Shown piece after piece: positions 40,970 through 49,763 of a DNA stretch of 64,000 bases. The translations under genes and the position numbers were made by a program. The stretch is taken from the NCBI GenBank assembly GCA_019635635.1, contig JAHBZB010000001.1:992001-1056000 (forward strand), read 5' to 3'. Below the pieces are notes generated by a model, which saw only the letters and a program-made list of their open reading frames with translations, had not been told where the DNA came from and ran no database searches. The DNA comes from Xanthobacteraceae bacterium. Lineage in GTDB: Bacteria; Pseudomonadota; Alphaproteobacteria; Rhizobiales; Xanthobacteraceae. Each line of letters begins with the position of its first letter. Within the stretch, counting starts at the first letter, position 1.

Positions 40970-42334
40970 TTACGCGGCGCCGGCGGCGACGCCCGAAGCA
41001 GGTGCGGGTATTGCGAGGCCTTCCGCCGAATACTCGTTGAGCTTGTTCCGCAGCGTGCGGATCGAGATGCCGAGCACGTTCGCCGCATGCGTCCGGTTGC
41101 CGAGGCAGTGCTTCAGCGTCGAGAGAATGAGATCGCGTTCGACGTCGGCGACCGTGCGGCCGACCAGTGACGCGGCCAGCTGGTCCGAGACCTGCTGGGC
41201 ATGCGCGACCGGGCCGCTCGGCGCGTTCGTGAGCGAGGTGCCGTCGGGCAGCCGGATCGCATCGACGCCGATCTCGTCGCCGGTGGCGAGCAGCACCGCG
41301 CGGTGGATGGTGTTTTCCATCTCGCGGACGTTACCCGGCCAGCGGTTGCGCAAGAGTTCGCGTTTAGCTTCCTGCGAAAGCGGCTTCGGGGCCACGCCGT
41401 TCACATCGGCGTAGTGCGCGATGAAATGGTCGGCGAGTTCGAGCACGTCTTGCGGGCGCTCGCGCAGCGGCGGGATTTGCAGGTTCACGACGTTGAGGCG
41501 GTAGAGCAGGTCCTCGCGGAAGCGGCCGGCGCGGACTTCTTCCGCCAGGTTGCGGTTCGAGGTGGCAATGATGCGGATGTCGACCGGCACGGGGCGCGTG
41601 CCGCCGACGCGGTCGATCACGCGCTCCTGAATCGCGCGAAGCAACTTCGCCTGCAAGCGAACGTCCATTTCGGAGATTTCGTCCAAGAGCAGCGTGCCGC
41701 CGTTCGCTTCCTCGAACTTGCCGATGCGCCGCGCGATTGCGCCGGTGAAGGCGCCTTTCTCGTGGCCGAAGAGTTCGGATTCCAGCAGGTTCTCCGGGAT
41801 CGCGGCGCAGTTGACCGAAACGAAGACTTTCGAGGCGCGCTGGCTTTTCACGTGCACGAAGCGCGCGAGCATTTCCTTGCCGGTACCGCTTTCGCCGGTG
41901 ATCAGAATGGAAGCCTCCGAGCCCGCGACTTGGGCAGCGAGGCGCACCACGCGCGCCATGGCTTCATCCCGGAAAACGAAATCGCGGCCATCGTCGGCGA
42001 CGGCAGCCAACACCGCCGCGATCAGCTCCGGATCGGGCGGGAGCGGGATGTATTCCTTCGCGCCGGCATGGATCGCATCGACCGCCGCGCGGGCGTCGTT
42101 TTCGACGCCGCAGGCGACGACCGGCGCATGCATGCGTTCGTCGGCGATCTTCGCGACCAGTTCTCGAATATCGAGCGTGACATCGGCCATGATGAGATCG
42201 GCGCCGCGGGCGCGCAGCACTCTCAATCCCTGTTCGTTATCGACCGCGTGGGTGACGCTCGCACCGCGGTCGACCGCGATCTTGGTCGCCGTCGAGAGCT
42301 GGCCCTTCAGGGTGCCGATGATGAGTAGCCGCAT
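40970..42334 (-). CDS. flbD: Sigma-54-dependent flagellar activator FlbD
   Basis: 454 residues. The N-terminal receiver is degenerate: where the acidic pair should be it reads LLIIGTLKG, while Asp51 in LIMADVTLD is kept. The AAA+ domain has GESGTGKEMLARFVH (Walker A), GHEKGAFTGAIARR (the GAFTGA loop contacting sigma-54), GGTLLLDEISEMD (Walker B) and LYRLNVVNLQIPPLRERPQD. The C-terminal Fis-type helix-turn-helix is HAANVLGISIRTLRNKLNEY. FlbD activates late flagellar genes in alphaproteobacteria. It is the last gene of the fliF operon here. Confidence 0.95.
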   Translation of the reverse strand: MRLLIIGTLKGQLSTATKIAVDRGASVTHAVDNEQGLRVLRARGADLIMADVTLDIRELVAKIADERMHAPVVACGVENDARAAVDAIHAGAKEYIPLPPDPELIAAVLAAVADDGRDFVFRDEAMARVVRLAAQVAGSEASILITGESGTGKEMLARFVHVKSQRASKVFVSVNCAAIPENLLESELFGHEKGAFTGAIARRIGKFEEANGGTLLLDEISEMDVRLQAKLLRAIQERVIDRVGGTRPVPVDIRIIATSNRNLAEEVRAGRFREDLLYRLNVVNLQIPPLRERPQDVLELADHFIAHYADVNGVAPKPLSQEAKRELLRNRWPGNVREMENTIHRAVLLATGDEIGVDAIRLPDGTSLTNAPSGPVAHAQQVSDQLAASLVGRTVADVERDLILSTLKHCLGNRTHAANVLGISIRTLRNKLNEYSAEGLAIPAPASGVAAGAA

Positions 42335-42354
42335 GGGTATGCTCCGTCCGCCGG

Positions 42355-42708
42355 TCAGGTCCGGTCGGCTTTAATGATTTCCGTCATAGTCACGCCGAGG
42401 CGATCTTCGACCAGCACGACTTCGCCGCGCGCGACCAGACGGTTGTTCACGAAAATATCGATGGCTTCGCCGACCTTGCGATCCAGTTCGAGCATGGTGC
42501 CCGGTCCGATCTTCAGAAGATCGCCGACATCCATGCGCGTGCGCCCGAGCACGGCGGAGACGTGCACCGGCACGTCGAACACCGCTTCGAGGTCGCCCGC
42601 GTTCTTCACCGCGTGATCGGCGTCCGGCGCGGTCGGGGGCGCTGCCGGATTGATCAGATCGACGTCGGCTTCGAGGTTCGGTAGCGGCGGTTTGTTTTCG
42701 TCGCTCAT
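42355..42708 (-). CDS. fliN: Flagellar motor switch protein FliN
   Basis: 117 residues. A disordered Pro/Asn-rich start is followed by one SpoA domain: VFDVPVHVSAVLGRTRMDVG, then ELDRKVGEAIDIFVNNRLVA and VEDRLGVTMTEII. This is the FliN core, part of the cytoplasmic C-ring. The start overlaps the fliH stop (ATGA). Confidence 0.95.
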   Translation of the reverse strand: MSDENKPPLPNLEADVDLINPAAPPTAPDADHAVKNAGDLEAVFDVPVHVSAVLGRTRMDVGDLLKIGPGTMLELDRKVGEAIDIFVNNRLVARGEVVLVEDRLGVTMTEIIKADRT

Positions 42709-43343
42709 GACTGGCTCTCCGGCATTTCGGACGCGCCTGCGGGTGCGCCGAGATAGTTCTGAATGGCTTGCTCGATACGGCGGCCGATCGCCTCGGCGTC
42801 ACGCGAGACGCCGCCGTCTGCCCACTCGATCAGGCAGTTACCGCTTGCGATCGCGGGATCGGGAAGAATGACGAGCTTGTTCGCGAAGCCGCGCTCTTCG
42901 GCAATCTTCTTCAGGCGCGCGCCTGCGTCCTCGGTCATTTCCGGCGAGATGCGCACCGCGACATGGGGTGCGGCACGGACGTGCGAAAGTACGTCGAGCA
43001 CCAGCGCTTCGATTTCTGCGAGCGGCTGCTTCGCGATCAGCGCGGGCGCGAGCTGGCGCGCGATCGCGGAAGCAACGTCGATCGCCTCGCGCTCGAGGCG
43101 GGTTTCGATCGCGGCGAGTTGGGCGATCGCGAGATGCATTTCGGTGGCGACGCGCTCGAGTTGTGCTGCGCATTTCTGCTCGCCGTCTTTTTTCGCGGCC
43201 TCGAAGCCGTTGCGGAAGGCGATTTTCTCCGCGTCCGCAATCGCCGCGCGCGCGTTGCCGGAAAGGTCGCCGAAGCGGCTGTTGCCGCCGAATTCGACGT
43301 CGAACAGATATTTGGCGGGGGATTTGGTGCTGGCGGCGCTCAT
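42705..43343 (-). CDS. fliH: Flagellar assembly protein FliH
   Basis: 212 residues. It starts with KYLFDVEFGG, then a helical region (ARAAIADAEKIAFRNGFEAA) and a C-terminal domain with ILPDPAIASGNCLIEWADGG and VSRDAEAIGRRIEQAIQ. The D--I-PG-C-IE---G--D motif is typical of FliH/HrpE. It holds the FliI ATPase. The ATG at 43343 overlaps the fliG stop by one base; fliN overlaps its stop. A TTG one codon upstream is less likely. Confidence 0.9.
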   Translation of the reverse strand: MSAASTKSPAKYLFDVEFGGNSRFGDLSGNARAAIADAEKIAFRNGFEAAKKDGEQKCAAQLERVATEMHLAIAQLAAIETRLEREAIDVASAIARQLAPALIAKQPLAEIEALVLDVLSHVRAAPHVAVRISPEMTEDAGARLKKIAEERGFANKLVILPDPAIASGNCLIEWADGGVSRDAEAIGRRIEQAIQNYLGAPAGASEMPESQS

Positions 43344-44404
43344 CAATACACCAGCTCGTCGTCGGAGTTGCTGCCCTTGACGATCACGATCTCGCCCTTG
43401 TCGGCAAGTTCCTTCGCGGTCGTGATCATCAGCGTCTGCGCTTCATCGACTTCGCGCAGCCGAACCGGGCCCATGTTCTGGAGGTCATCGACCATCATCT
43501 TCGCGGCGCGCTGCGACATGTTTTTCAGGAAGTATTCGCGGACGGTCTCGGTCGCACCCTTGAGCGCGATGGTGAGCTTGCCCTTGTCGAACTTGCGCAG
43601 GATCGTCTGGATCGCACCGCTGTCGAGCTTCACCAGATCGTCGAAGGTGAACATCAAGGTCTTGATGCGCTCAGCGGCTTCCTTCTGCGAGGCTTCCATC
43701 GCGGCGAAGAAGCGCGACTCGGTCTGGCGGTCGAAAAAGTTGAACATTTCCGCGATCGGCTGATAGGGGTCGCGCTTCGAAGTCTGCGAAAGCGTGGACA
43801 TGAATTCGGAGCGCAGCGTCTGCTCAACGCGCTCGAGTACGTCCTTCTGCACCGATTCCATCTTGATCAGGCGATTGATAACGTCGAGCGCGACCGGCTC
43901 GGGCAGGATCGTGAGCACACGCGCGGCCTGCTCGGAACGGATTTTGGAGAGCACGACCGCGATGGTCTGCGGATACTCGTTCTTGAGATAGTTCGCGAGC
44001 ACGTCTTCCTGAACGTTGGAGAGCTTCTCCCACATGTTGCGGCCGGCAGGACCGCGGATTTCTTCCATAATCGCGCTGACGCGGTCGGTGGGGAGAAACT
44101 GGTTCAACAAGCGTTCGGTCGCGGTGGTGTTGCCCAAGAGGCCGCCGTTGCCGGAAAGCTGGCCGACGAAATCGACGAGCAGGGTGTCGACGATATTCGA
44201 ATCGATCACGCCGAGACGAGCGATCGCGATCGAAAGCTCGCGGATCTCGTCTTCGTCGAGCAACTTCCAGACTTCCTCGCCGTGTTCCTGTCCGAGCGAA
44301 AGCATCAGGATGCCCGCGCGCTCGACGCCGGTGAGCGCCTTGCCGTTATGCACGGGCGCCGGCTTCTTCGGCTTGCTGGGGGCGATGGCGGCGGGTGCGT
44401 TCAT
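43343..44404 (-). CDS. fliG: Flagellar motor switch protein FliG
   Basis: 353 residues. GVERAGILMLSLGQEHGEEV and DEIRELSIAIARLGVID form the N-terminal domain that contacts FliF; EYPQTIAVVLSKIRSEQAARV is the middle-domain signature; the C-terminal torque helix region includes MFTFDDLVKLDSGAIQTILR and KNMSQRAAKMMVDDLQNMGP. It is the C-ring part that transmits torque. It starts 8 bases after fliF. Confidence 0.97.
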   Translation of the reverse strand: MNAPAAIAPSKPKKPAPVHNGKALTGVERAGILMLSLGQEHGEEVWKLLDEDEIRELSIAIARLGVIDSNIVDTLLVDFVGQLSGNGGLLGNTTATERLLNQFLPTDRVSAIMEEIRGPAGRNMWEKLSNVQEDVLANYLKNEYPQTIAVVLSKIRSEQAARVLTILPEPVALDVINRLIKMESVQKDVLERVEQTLRSEFMSTLSQTSKRDPYQPIAEMFNFFDRQTESRFFAAMEASQKEAAERIKTLMFTFDDLVKLDSGAIQTILRKFDKGKLTIALKGATETVREYFLKNMSQRAAKMMVDDLQNMGPVRLREVDEAQTLMITTAKELADKGEIVIVKGSNSDDELVY

Positions 44405-44412
44405 GGTTCAGA

Positions 44413-46086
44413 TCACGCCGTCCGCTCGTTCATCCACTGGCGAAGCACCGAGACGGTTTCGTGCGGATTGTTCTGCACGAGCTCGCCGACCTTCTGCATC
44501 GACTTCTGATGCGCCTCGCCCTGGATCTGCGCGGATTCGATCAGGCGCGCGGCAGGATGATCGGATTCGGCGCGGGGCGTCTGCGGCGCGAGCGGGGGTG
44601 CCGCGACCTGTGCGTTCGAAGGCGGTGCCAGCGCGGGCACATTCGCGGCGGCCGGAACAAGCGCGCCGGTAGCGTTCTCTTCCGGCGTGATCACGCGGCG
44701 CACGAGCGGGCGGATCACGAACAGGAGCACCAGAAGGCCAAGGATCATCATCACGCCGATTTCGACGAAGCGCATGATGTCGTCGGTGGTGAAGCGCAGC
44801 ATCGAAAGGAAGCCGGTCTCGGCGGTAGCCGGCGGAATAGCGGCGGGCTCGGCGAAGCGCAGGTTCACGACCTCGATCATGTCGCCGCGCTTCTCGTTGA
44901 AGCCGATTGCGGACCGCACGAGCGCGGTAATGCGGTCGAGTTCTTCCTTGGTGCGGGGCGCGTAGGTGAGCTCGTTGTTGCTGCCCTTGGTGTAGTTGCC
45001 GTCGACCAGCACGGCGACGGAGATGCGCTTCACGCGGCCGGGCTCCAGCGTCTCGGTGCGCGTGGTGCGGGTGATCTCGTAGTTGACGACTTCCTCGGTC
45101 TTGCGGGCATTGTCGCGCGGCTGCTGCGGTTGCTGCTGCTGGGGATTACGCGGCTGGTTGTTGCCGGGGATTTCGTTGGCGACGGTGACGCCGTCGTTGT
45201 TCTGGGTGCTCGCTGTGGTGGACTGTTCCTCGCGGGTCTGGGTCGAGCGTACCACGCGGCTTTCCGGGTCGAAGCTGTCGGAGGTCTGCTGCACGCGGGT
45301 GTAGTCGAGTTCGGCCGAGACGGTGACGCGCGCACGGTTCGCGCCAACCACGCTCGTCACGATGGCCTCGATCTGCTCCTTCATCTTGCGCTCGTAGGCG
45401 GTGTTGCGCTCGTCCATGCCGGTAATGCCCGACGTGGTTTCGCTGGAGCCGTCGGCGAGCAACTGGCCGCGCTCGTCCACGATCGAGATGCGCTCGGCCT
45501 TCAGGCCGCGCACGGCGGAGGCGACGAGATGGCGGATCGCGCGGACCTGCGACATTTCGAGGGAGCCCCGCACCTGCAACACGATGGAGGCGGAAGGCTC
45601 CTGCTGGTCGCGCGAGAAGAGCTGCCGCTCGGGAATCACGAGATGCACGCGCGCGGCGGCGATGCGGTCGATCGAGCGGATGGTGCGGGCGAGTTCGCCT
45701 TCCAGCGCGCGGACGCGGTTGACGTTCTGCACGAACGAGGTGGTGCCGAGCGTGTCGGTGCGGTCGAAGATTTCGTAGCCGACATTGCCGCCGCGCGGCA
45801 GGCCGGTTTCGGCAAGCCGCATGCGGGTGCGCGCGATCTTGTCCTTCGGGACCATGATGGTCGCGCCGTCGTTCTTGATCTCGTACTGGATGCCTTGGGT
45901 TTCCAGTTCGCGGACGATGCGGCCGGAATCGTCGAGGGTCAGTTCGGTGAACAGCGGGGCCATCGCCGGGGTCGTGACGCGGGCGATGATGAACAGGAAA
46001 AAGAAGATCAGGGCTGCGGCCACCGCGCCCATGGCGGCAAGCCGGGCTGCGCCCAGGGTGCGGACGAATTCGACCATGCCGTTCAA
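44413..46086 (-). CDS. fliF: Flagellar MS-ring protein FliF
   Basis: 557 residues from a TTG start (read MNGMVEFVRTLGAARL), chosen because GGAG lies 7 bases before it while the next ATG, at 46077, is 15 bases away. Two transmembrane helices (about 20-42 and 440-460) enclose the periplasmic ring modules, with VPKDKIARTRMRLAETGLP, YEIFDRTDTLGTTSFVQNVN and RVHLVIPERQLFSRDQQEPS. The C-terminal tail (about 500-557) binds FliG. It forms the base ring on which the motor is built. fliG follows after 8 bases. Confidence 0.96.
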   Translation of the reverse strand: MNGMVEFVRTLGAARLAAMGAVAAALIFFFLFIIARVTTPAMAPLFTELTLDDSGRIVRELETQGIQYEIKNDGATIMVPKDKIARTRMRLAETGLPRGGNVGYEIFDRTDTLGTTSFVQNVNRVRALEGELARTIRSIDRIAAARVHLVIPERQLFSRDQQEPSASIVLQVRGSLEMSQVRAIRHLVASAVRGLKAERISIVDERGQLLADGSSETTSGITGMDERNTAYERKMKEQIEAIVTSVVGANRARVTVSAELDYTRVQQTSDSFDPESRVVRSTQTREEQSTTASTQNNDGVTVANEIPGNNQPRNPQQQQPQQPRDNARKTEEVVNYEITRTTRTETLEPGRVKRISVAVLVDGNYTKGSNNELTYAPRTKEELDRITALVRSAIGFNEKRGDMIEVVNLRFAEPAAIPPATAETGFLSMLRFTTDDIMRFVEIGVMMILGLLVLLFVIRPLVRRVITPEENATGALVPAAANVPALAPPSNAQVAAPPLAPQTPRAESDHPAARLIESAQIQGEAHQKSMQKVGELVQNNPHETVSVLRQWMNERTA

Positions 46087-46152
46087 GAAAACTCTCCCCA
46101 GCCCCCGCAACGGAGGTCACTAGGCAGAAATTTCCCTGTTCATGGTTTCCAA

Positions 46153-46160
46153 ATGGTTAA
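46153..46160 (-). promoter_or_regulatory. CtrA half-site upstream of fliF
   Basis: TTAACCAT on the reverse strand, about 67 bases before the fliF start. The same octamer is present upstream of ctrA. A small inverted repeat GGTAT-CTAA-ATACC (46231-46244) lies further upstream without known meaning. Confidence 0.4.
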
Positions 46161-46282
46161 CGCCTTCAAACTCCAGCGCTTTGCTAGGGCGGCTTGCCCT
46201 GCGAAGCGCTGTTGCTGCATCTTTCGTATAGGTATCTAAATACCAAATCTTGCGGATTTGCCTGATATTCGGGGGGCAGGCG

Positions 46283-47002
46283 CTACTTCGAGGCTTTGGC
46301 CTTGCTTACCCCGAGATAGCTTTCGAGGATTTCAGGCCGGCGGCGGAGTTCGGCGCTTTCGGCCTCATGGACGATCATGCCGCGCTCGAGAATCACCGCG
46401 CGGTCGGTCACGCCGAGGATTTTCCGGGCGTTCTGCTCGACCAGAATCGCCGAGAGTTTTTCCTCCGAGATGATCCGGCGCAGCGCGGTCAGCAGTTCGT
46501 CGACGATAATCGGAGCCAGGCCCTCGAGCGGCTCGTCGAGCAAAAGCAGCTTGGGGTTCAGGACCAGCGCGCGGCCGACTGCGAGCATCTGCTGCTCGCC
46601 GCCGGAAAGCTGATTGCCGAGATTGCCGCGGCGCTCGCCGAGGCGCGGGAACATTTTGAACACGCGCTCAACGGTCCAGTTTCCTGGTGTCACGACCGCG
46701 GTGAGGTTCTCCGTCACGGTCAGCGACTTGAAGATGTTGCGCTCCTGCGGCACCCAGCCGACGCCGGCGAGCGCGCGCTGATCGGGACGGAGCGAAGTGA
46801 TGTCGCGGCCGGCAAGCACGATCTTGCCGCCGAAGCGGCGCGTGACGCCAATGATCGAATTGACGAGCGTGGTCTTGCCCATGCCATTGCGGCCCAAGAG
46901 CGCGAGCGACTGCCCCCGTTCGAGAACCAGCGAAAGACCGGGCAGCACGACGGCCTCGCCGTAGCCCGCGCGCAGATTCTCGATGCGGAGAATTTCAGTC
47001 AT
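46283..47002 (-). CDS. livF: Branched-chain-type ABC transporter ATPase LivF
   Basis: 239 residues. Walker A LLGRNGMGKTTLVN, signature LSGGEQQMLAVGRALV, Walker B KLLLLDEPLEGLAP and H-loop LVEQNARKIL are LivF-type. It powers a HAAT-family importer together with LivG. The ATG at 47002 overlaps the end of livG by 8 bases. It is the last gene of livK-H-M-G-F. Confidence 0.94.
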   Translation of the reverse strand: MTEILRIENLRAGYGEAVVLPGLSLVLERGQSLALLGRNGMGKTTLVNSIIGVTRRFGGKIVLAGRDITSLRPDQRALAGVGWVPQERNIFKSLTVTENLTAVVTPGNWTVERVFKMFPRLGERRGNLGNQLSGGEQQMLAVGRALVLNPKLLLLDEPLEGLAPIIVDELLTALRRIISEEKLSAILVEQNARKILGVTDRAVILERGMIVHEAESAELRRRPEILESYLGVSKAKASK

Positions 47003-47744
47003 CGGCGCCCTCGCCGAGATAGACCGCGCGCACACGCGGATCGTTCTGGATTTCCTTCGGATCGCCCTCAACCAGAAGTTTTCCATCGACCAACACCGAG
47101 ATGCGGTCGGCAAAGCCGAACACGATGTCCATGTCGTGTTCGATCAAGAGCACGGTGACGTCTTTCGGCAGGGCCGCGACGGTCTCAAGAATTTCGTGAC
47201 GCTCGGCTTCCGGTACGCCGGCGGCGGGCTCGTCGAGCAGGAGCACGCGCGGCTTGCCCGCGATCGCAAGCGCGATCTCGAGTTGTCGCTGCTTGCCGTA
47301 GGGAAGCGAAGAAGTGCGCTCGTTGAGCGCATCGGCAAGTCCGAATTGCGCGGCGAGGCTTGCTGCTTCGCGCACGATCGTTTCATCGCCGCCGAAAGTG
47401 CTCCACCAATGTGTGCCACGCTTCTCGCGCTCTCCGATCACGAGTGCGATGGATTCGAGCGGTGACAGATCCGCGAACAACTGGTTGATCTGGAAAGTGC
47501 GGGTGATACCGCGCGCGACGCGCTGGTGCGGTTTCAGGTTCGTAATGTCGCTGCCGCCAAGCTTCACCGTGCCCTTGCTCGGCTTCAACACGCCGGTCAG
47601 CAAATTGATGAGCGTGGTCTTGCCGGCGCCATTCGGACCGATCAGCGCGTGGCGCGCGCCTTCACGCACTTGCAGGTTCACGCCATTGGTCGGCACGATG
47701 CCGCCGAAACGCTTTTCGAGATCGACGGTTTCCAGCGCGTTCAT
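46995..47744 (-). CDS. livG: Branched-chain-type ABC transporter ATPase LivG
   Basis: 249 residues. Walker [39 protein letters not shown], signature LPYGKQRQLEIALAIAGK and Walker B VLLLDEPAAGVPEAE with H-loop LLIEHDMDIVFGFADRI fit LivG. The signature motif is PYGKQRQLE, the variant usual for LivG. The start overlaps the livM stop (ATGA). Confidence 0.94.
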   Translation of the reverse strand: MNALETVDLEKRFGGIVPTNGVNLQVREGARHALIGPNGAGKTTLINLLTGVLKPSKGTVKLGGSDITNLKPHQRVARGITRTFQINQLFADLSPLESIALVIGEREKRGTHWWSTFGGDETIVREAASLAAQFGLADALNERTSSLPYGKQRQLEIALAIAGKPRVLLLDEPAAGVPEAERHEILETVAALPKDVTVLLIEHDMDIVFGFADRISVLVDGKLLVEGDPKEIQNDPRVRAVYLGEGADD

Positions 47745-48745
47745 GACTTCGCCTTTTCCTTGCGAAGCGCGTTCGCGATGCGCTCGACGATGCTGAACAC
47801 GCCGCGGTCGCGCGCGAACAGCGCGATCACGACGAGGGCGAAGCCGATCCAGAATTCCCAATATTGCGGCGTGACGTTGCCGATGAATTTCTGCGCGATC
47901 AGGAACAGTGCACTGCCGATGATGCCGCCGTAGAGATAGCCGGTGCCGCCGATGATGAGCATCAGCAACACGTCGGCGGAGCGCTGGAAGTCGATATAGG
48001 TCAGCGACACGACCGGCGTGGTCTGCGCGAGCAGCGCGCCTGCGACGCCGGCGTAAGCCGCGCCGAGCGCGTAAATCGCGATCAGCCGCAGGTTATTGGA
48101 GATGCCGATCGAGGAGGCGCGCAGCGGATTGCCCTTGATCGCGCGCAGCGAATAGCCGAACGGCGAATGCACGATGCGCCGCGCGACGAAGAACAGGACG
48201 AACAGCACGCACAACACATAGACGTACGAGTTGGTCGGGCGGAACGAGATCGGGAAGATGCCGAAGACGGGGTTTACCGGCATGCCGGTGAGTCCGTCCG
48301 CGCCGCCGGTAAGCCAGGACATCTGGTTCGCGATTTCATACATCACGAGCGCGATGCCGAGTGTCACCATGAGTCGCGTCAGGTCGCTGCCGCGAAGCAC
48401 CAGGAGACTGGTAACAAGGCCGAGCAATCCGGCGGCGACGCCGGCGACGAGTAATACCGTCAGCGGGTCGCCGGTGTAGTTGATTGCGAACAGTGCCGCG
48501 ACATAGGCGCCGAAGCCGAAATAGGCGGCGTGACCGAGCGAGACGATGCCGGCGTAGCCCAGCAACAGATCGAGTGAGAGCGCAAACAGCGACCAGATCG
48601 CGATCTGGGTCAGCAGCGTATGTTGCGCCGGAAACAGGAATACGGAGGCTGCGACCGCGAGCCAGAAGACATATTCGAACCAGTGCCACGCGCGCTTTTT
48701 CTTCAGCGCAGCACTCGCATCGCGGAATATGTCTGTCGTGCTCAT
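47741..48745 (-). CDS. livM: Branched-chain-type ABC transporter permease LivM
   Basis: 334 residues with about nine transmembrane helices. LSLDLLLGYAGIVSLGHAAY and FGFGAYVAALFAINYTGDPL form the LivM signature, and SPFGYSLRAIKGNPLRASSI is the ATPase-contact loop. The C-terminal part ends RDRGVFSIVERIAN. It starts 5 bases after livH. An in-frame extension beyond 48745 would run into livH and is rejected. Confidence 0.94.
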   Translation of the reverse strand: MSTTDIFRDASAALKKKRAWHWFEYVFWLAVAASVFLFPAQHTLLTQIAIWSLFALSLDLLLGYAGIVSLGHAAYFGFGAYVAALFAINYTGDPLTVLLVAGVAAGLLGLVTSLLVLRGSDLTRLMVTLGIALVMYEIANQMSWLTGGADGLTGMPVNPVFGIFPISFRPTNSYVYVLCVLFVLFFVARRIVHSPFGYSLRAIKGNPLRASSIGISNNLRLIAIYALGAAYAGVAGALLAQTTPVVSLTYIDFQRSADVLLMLIIGGTGYLYGGIIGSALFLIAQKFIGNVTPQYWEFWIGFALVVIALFARDRGVFSIVERIANALRKEKAKS

Positions 48746-48750
48746 TGCTG

Positions 48751-49611
48751 CTACTTGGAGGTGCCGCGCGTGAACAGGCCCTGCGGACGCAGCACCAGCA
48801 CGACGATCATGATCGTGTAGATGACGAAGCCGCCGAAACGCGGCGCGTAATATTTTCCGGCGACGTCCCCGATACCGAGCAGGATCGAGGCGAGAAACGG
48901 TCCCGTGATGCTCGACGTGCCGCCGACCGAAACCACGATCAGAAAATAGATCATGAACTTCAGCGGAAAGTGCGGCTCCAGCGAAAGAATTTCCGCGCCG
49001 AGCGCACCGCCTAGGCCCGCAAGCCCGCAACCCGCGGCGAAGGTGAGCGCGAATACCCAATTGACGTTGATGCCGAGGCCTCGCGCGACGCGCTGGTCGT
49101 CGACCGCGGCGCGCAGCCGGCTGCCGAAACGCGTGTGGCCGAGGATCAGTTGCAGTACGATCACGATCAGCGCGCAGACGAGAATGATCAGGAGCCGGTA
49201 TTTGCCGACGCCGACGCCGAAGAAATCAAAACGGCCTTGCAAGTAAGAGGGCAGGTTGATGAAGCGCTGCTGCGAGCCGAGGAAGTAATCAACCAGCGCC
49301 GAGGTCATGAACACGAAGCCGATCGTGAACAGCACCTGCTCGAGATGGCTGCGATTATAGAAGTGGACGTAGAGCGAGCGCTCGGCGAGGAGGCCGATCA
49401 TCGCCGCGAACAAAAAGGCGACCGGTAGGCTCGCGAAAAACGGCATGCCGTAGAAATTCACGAGCACGTAGGCGCAATAGCCGCCGAGCATGGCGAAAGC
49501 GCCGTGCGCGAGATTGACGAAGTTCATCAGCCCGAGCGTGACCGCGAGCCCGCAGGAGATCACGAACAGGAGCATGCCGTAGGCGATGCCGTCGAACAGG
49601 ATGGTCAGCAT
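48751..49611 (-). CDS. livH: Branched-chain-type ABC transporter permease LivH
   Basis: 286 residues with about eight transmembrane helices. ISCGLAVTLGLMNFVNLAHG and AFAMLGGYCAYVLVNFYGMP are LivH hallmarks; the contact loop is TRFGSRLRAAVDDQRVARGL. The ATG at 49611 is used. Upstream lies the second copy of the 115-bp repeat, which separates livH from livK. Confidence 0.94.
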   Translation of the reverse strand: MLTILFDGIAYGMLLFVISCGLAVTLGLMNFVNLAHGAFAMLGGYCAYVLVNFYGMPFFASLPVAFLFAAMIGLLAERSLYVHFYNRSHLEQVLFTIGFVFMTSALVDYFLGSQQRFINLPSYLQGRFDFFGVGVGKYRLLIILVCALIVIVLQLILGHTRFGSRLRAAVDDQRVARGLGINVNWVFALTFAAGCGLAGLGGALGAEILSLEPHFPLKFMIYFLIVVSVGGTSSITGPFLASILLGIGDVAGKYYAPRFGGFVIYTIMIVVLVLRPQGLFTRGTSK

Positions 49612-49637
49612 GGGCTCTCGCCGTGGCGTTGTTTGAT

Positions 49638-49752
49638 TGTCATTCCGGACGCCGCGAAGCGGCGATCCGGAATCCAGTGCCAAGCAAAAAGGCTTTCGTA
49701 GTCGCTCCTGGATTCCGGGTTCGCGAGCTTATGCTCGCGCCCCGGAATGACA
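49638..49752. repeat. 115-bp palindromic intergenic repeat, copy 2 (between livK and livH)
   Basis: Same boundaries (TGTCATTCCGG / CCGGAATGACA), same two hairpin blocks and same total length as the copy at 16589-16703; the spacer of about 29 bases differs. It lies within the livK-livHMGF transcript, directly after the livK stop as transcribed. Confidence 0.92.
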
Positions 49753-49763
49753 GTTGGAGTGGC

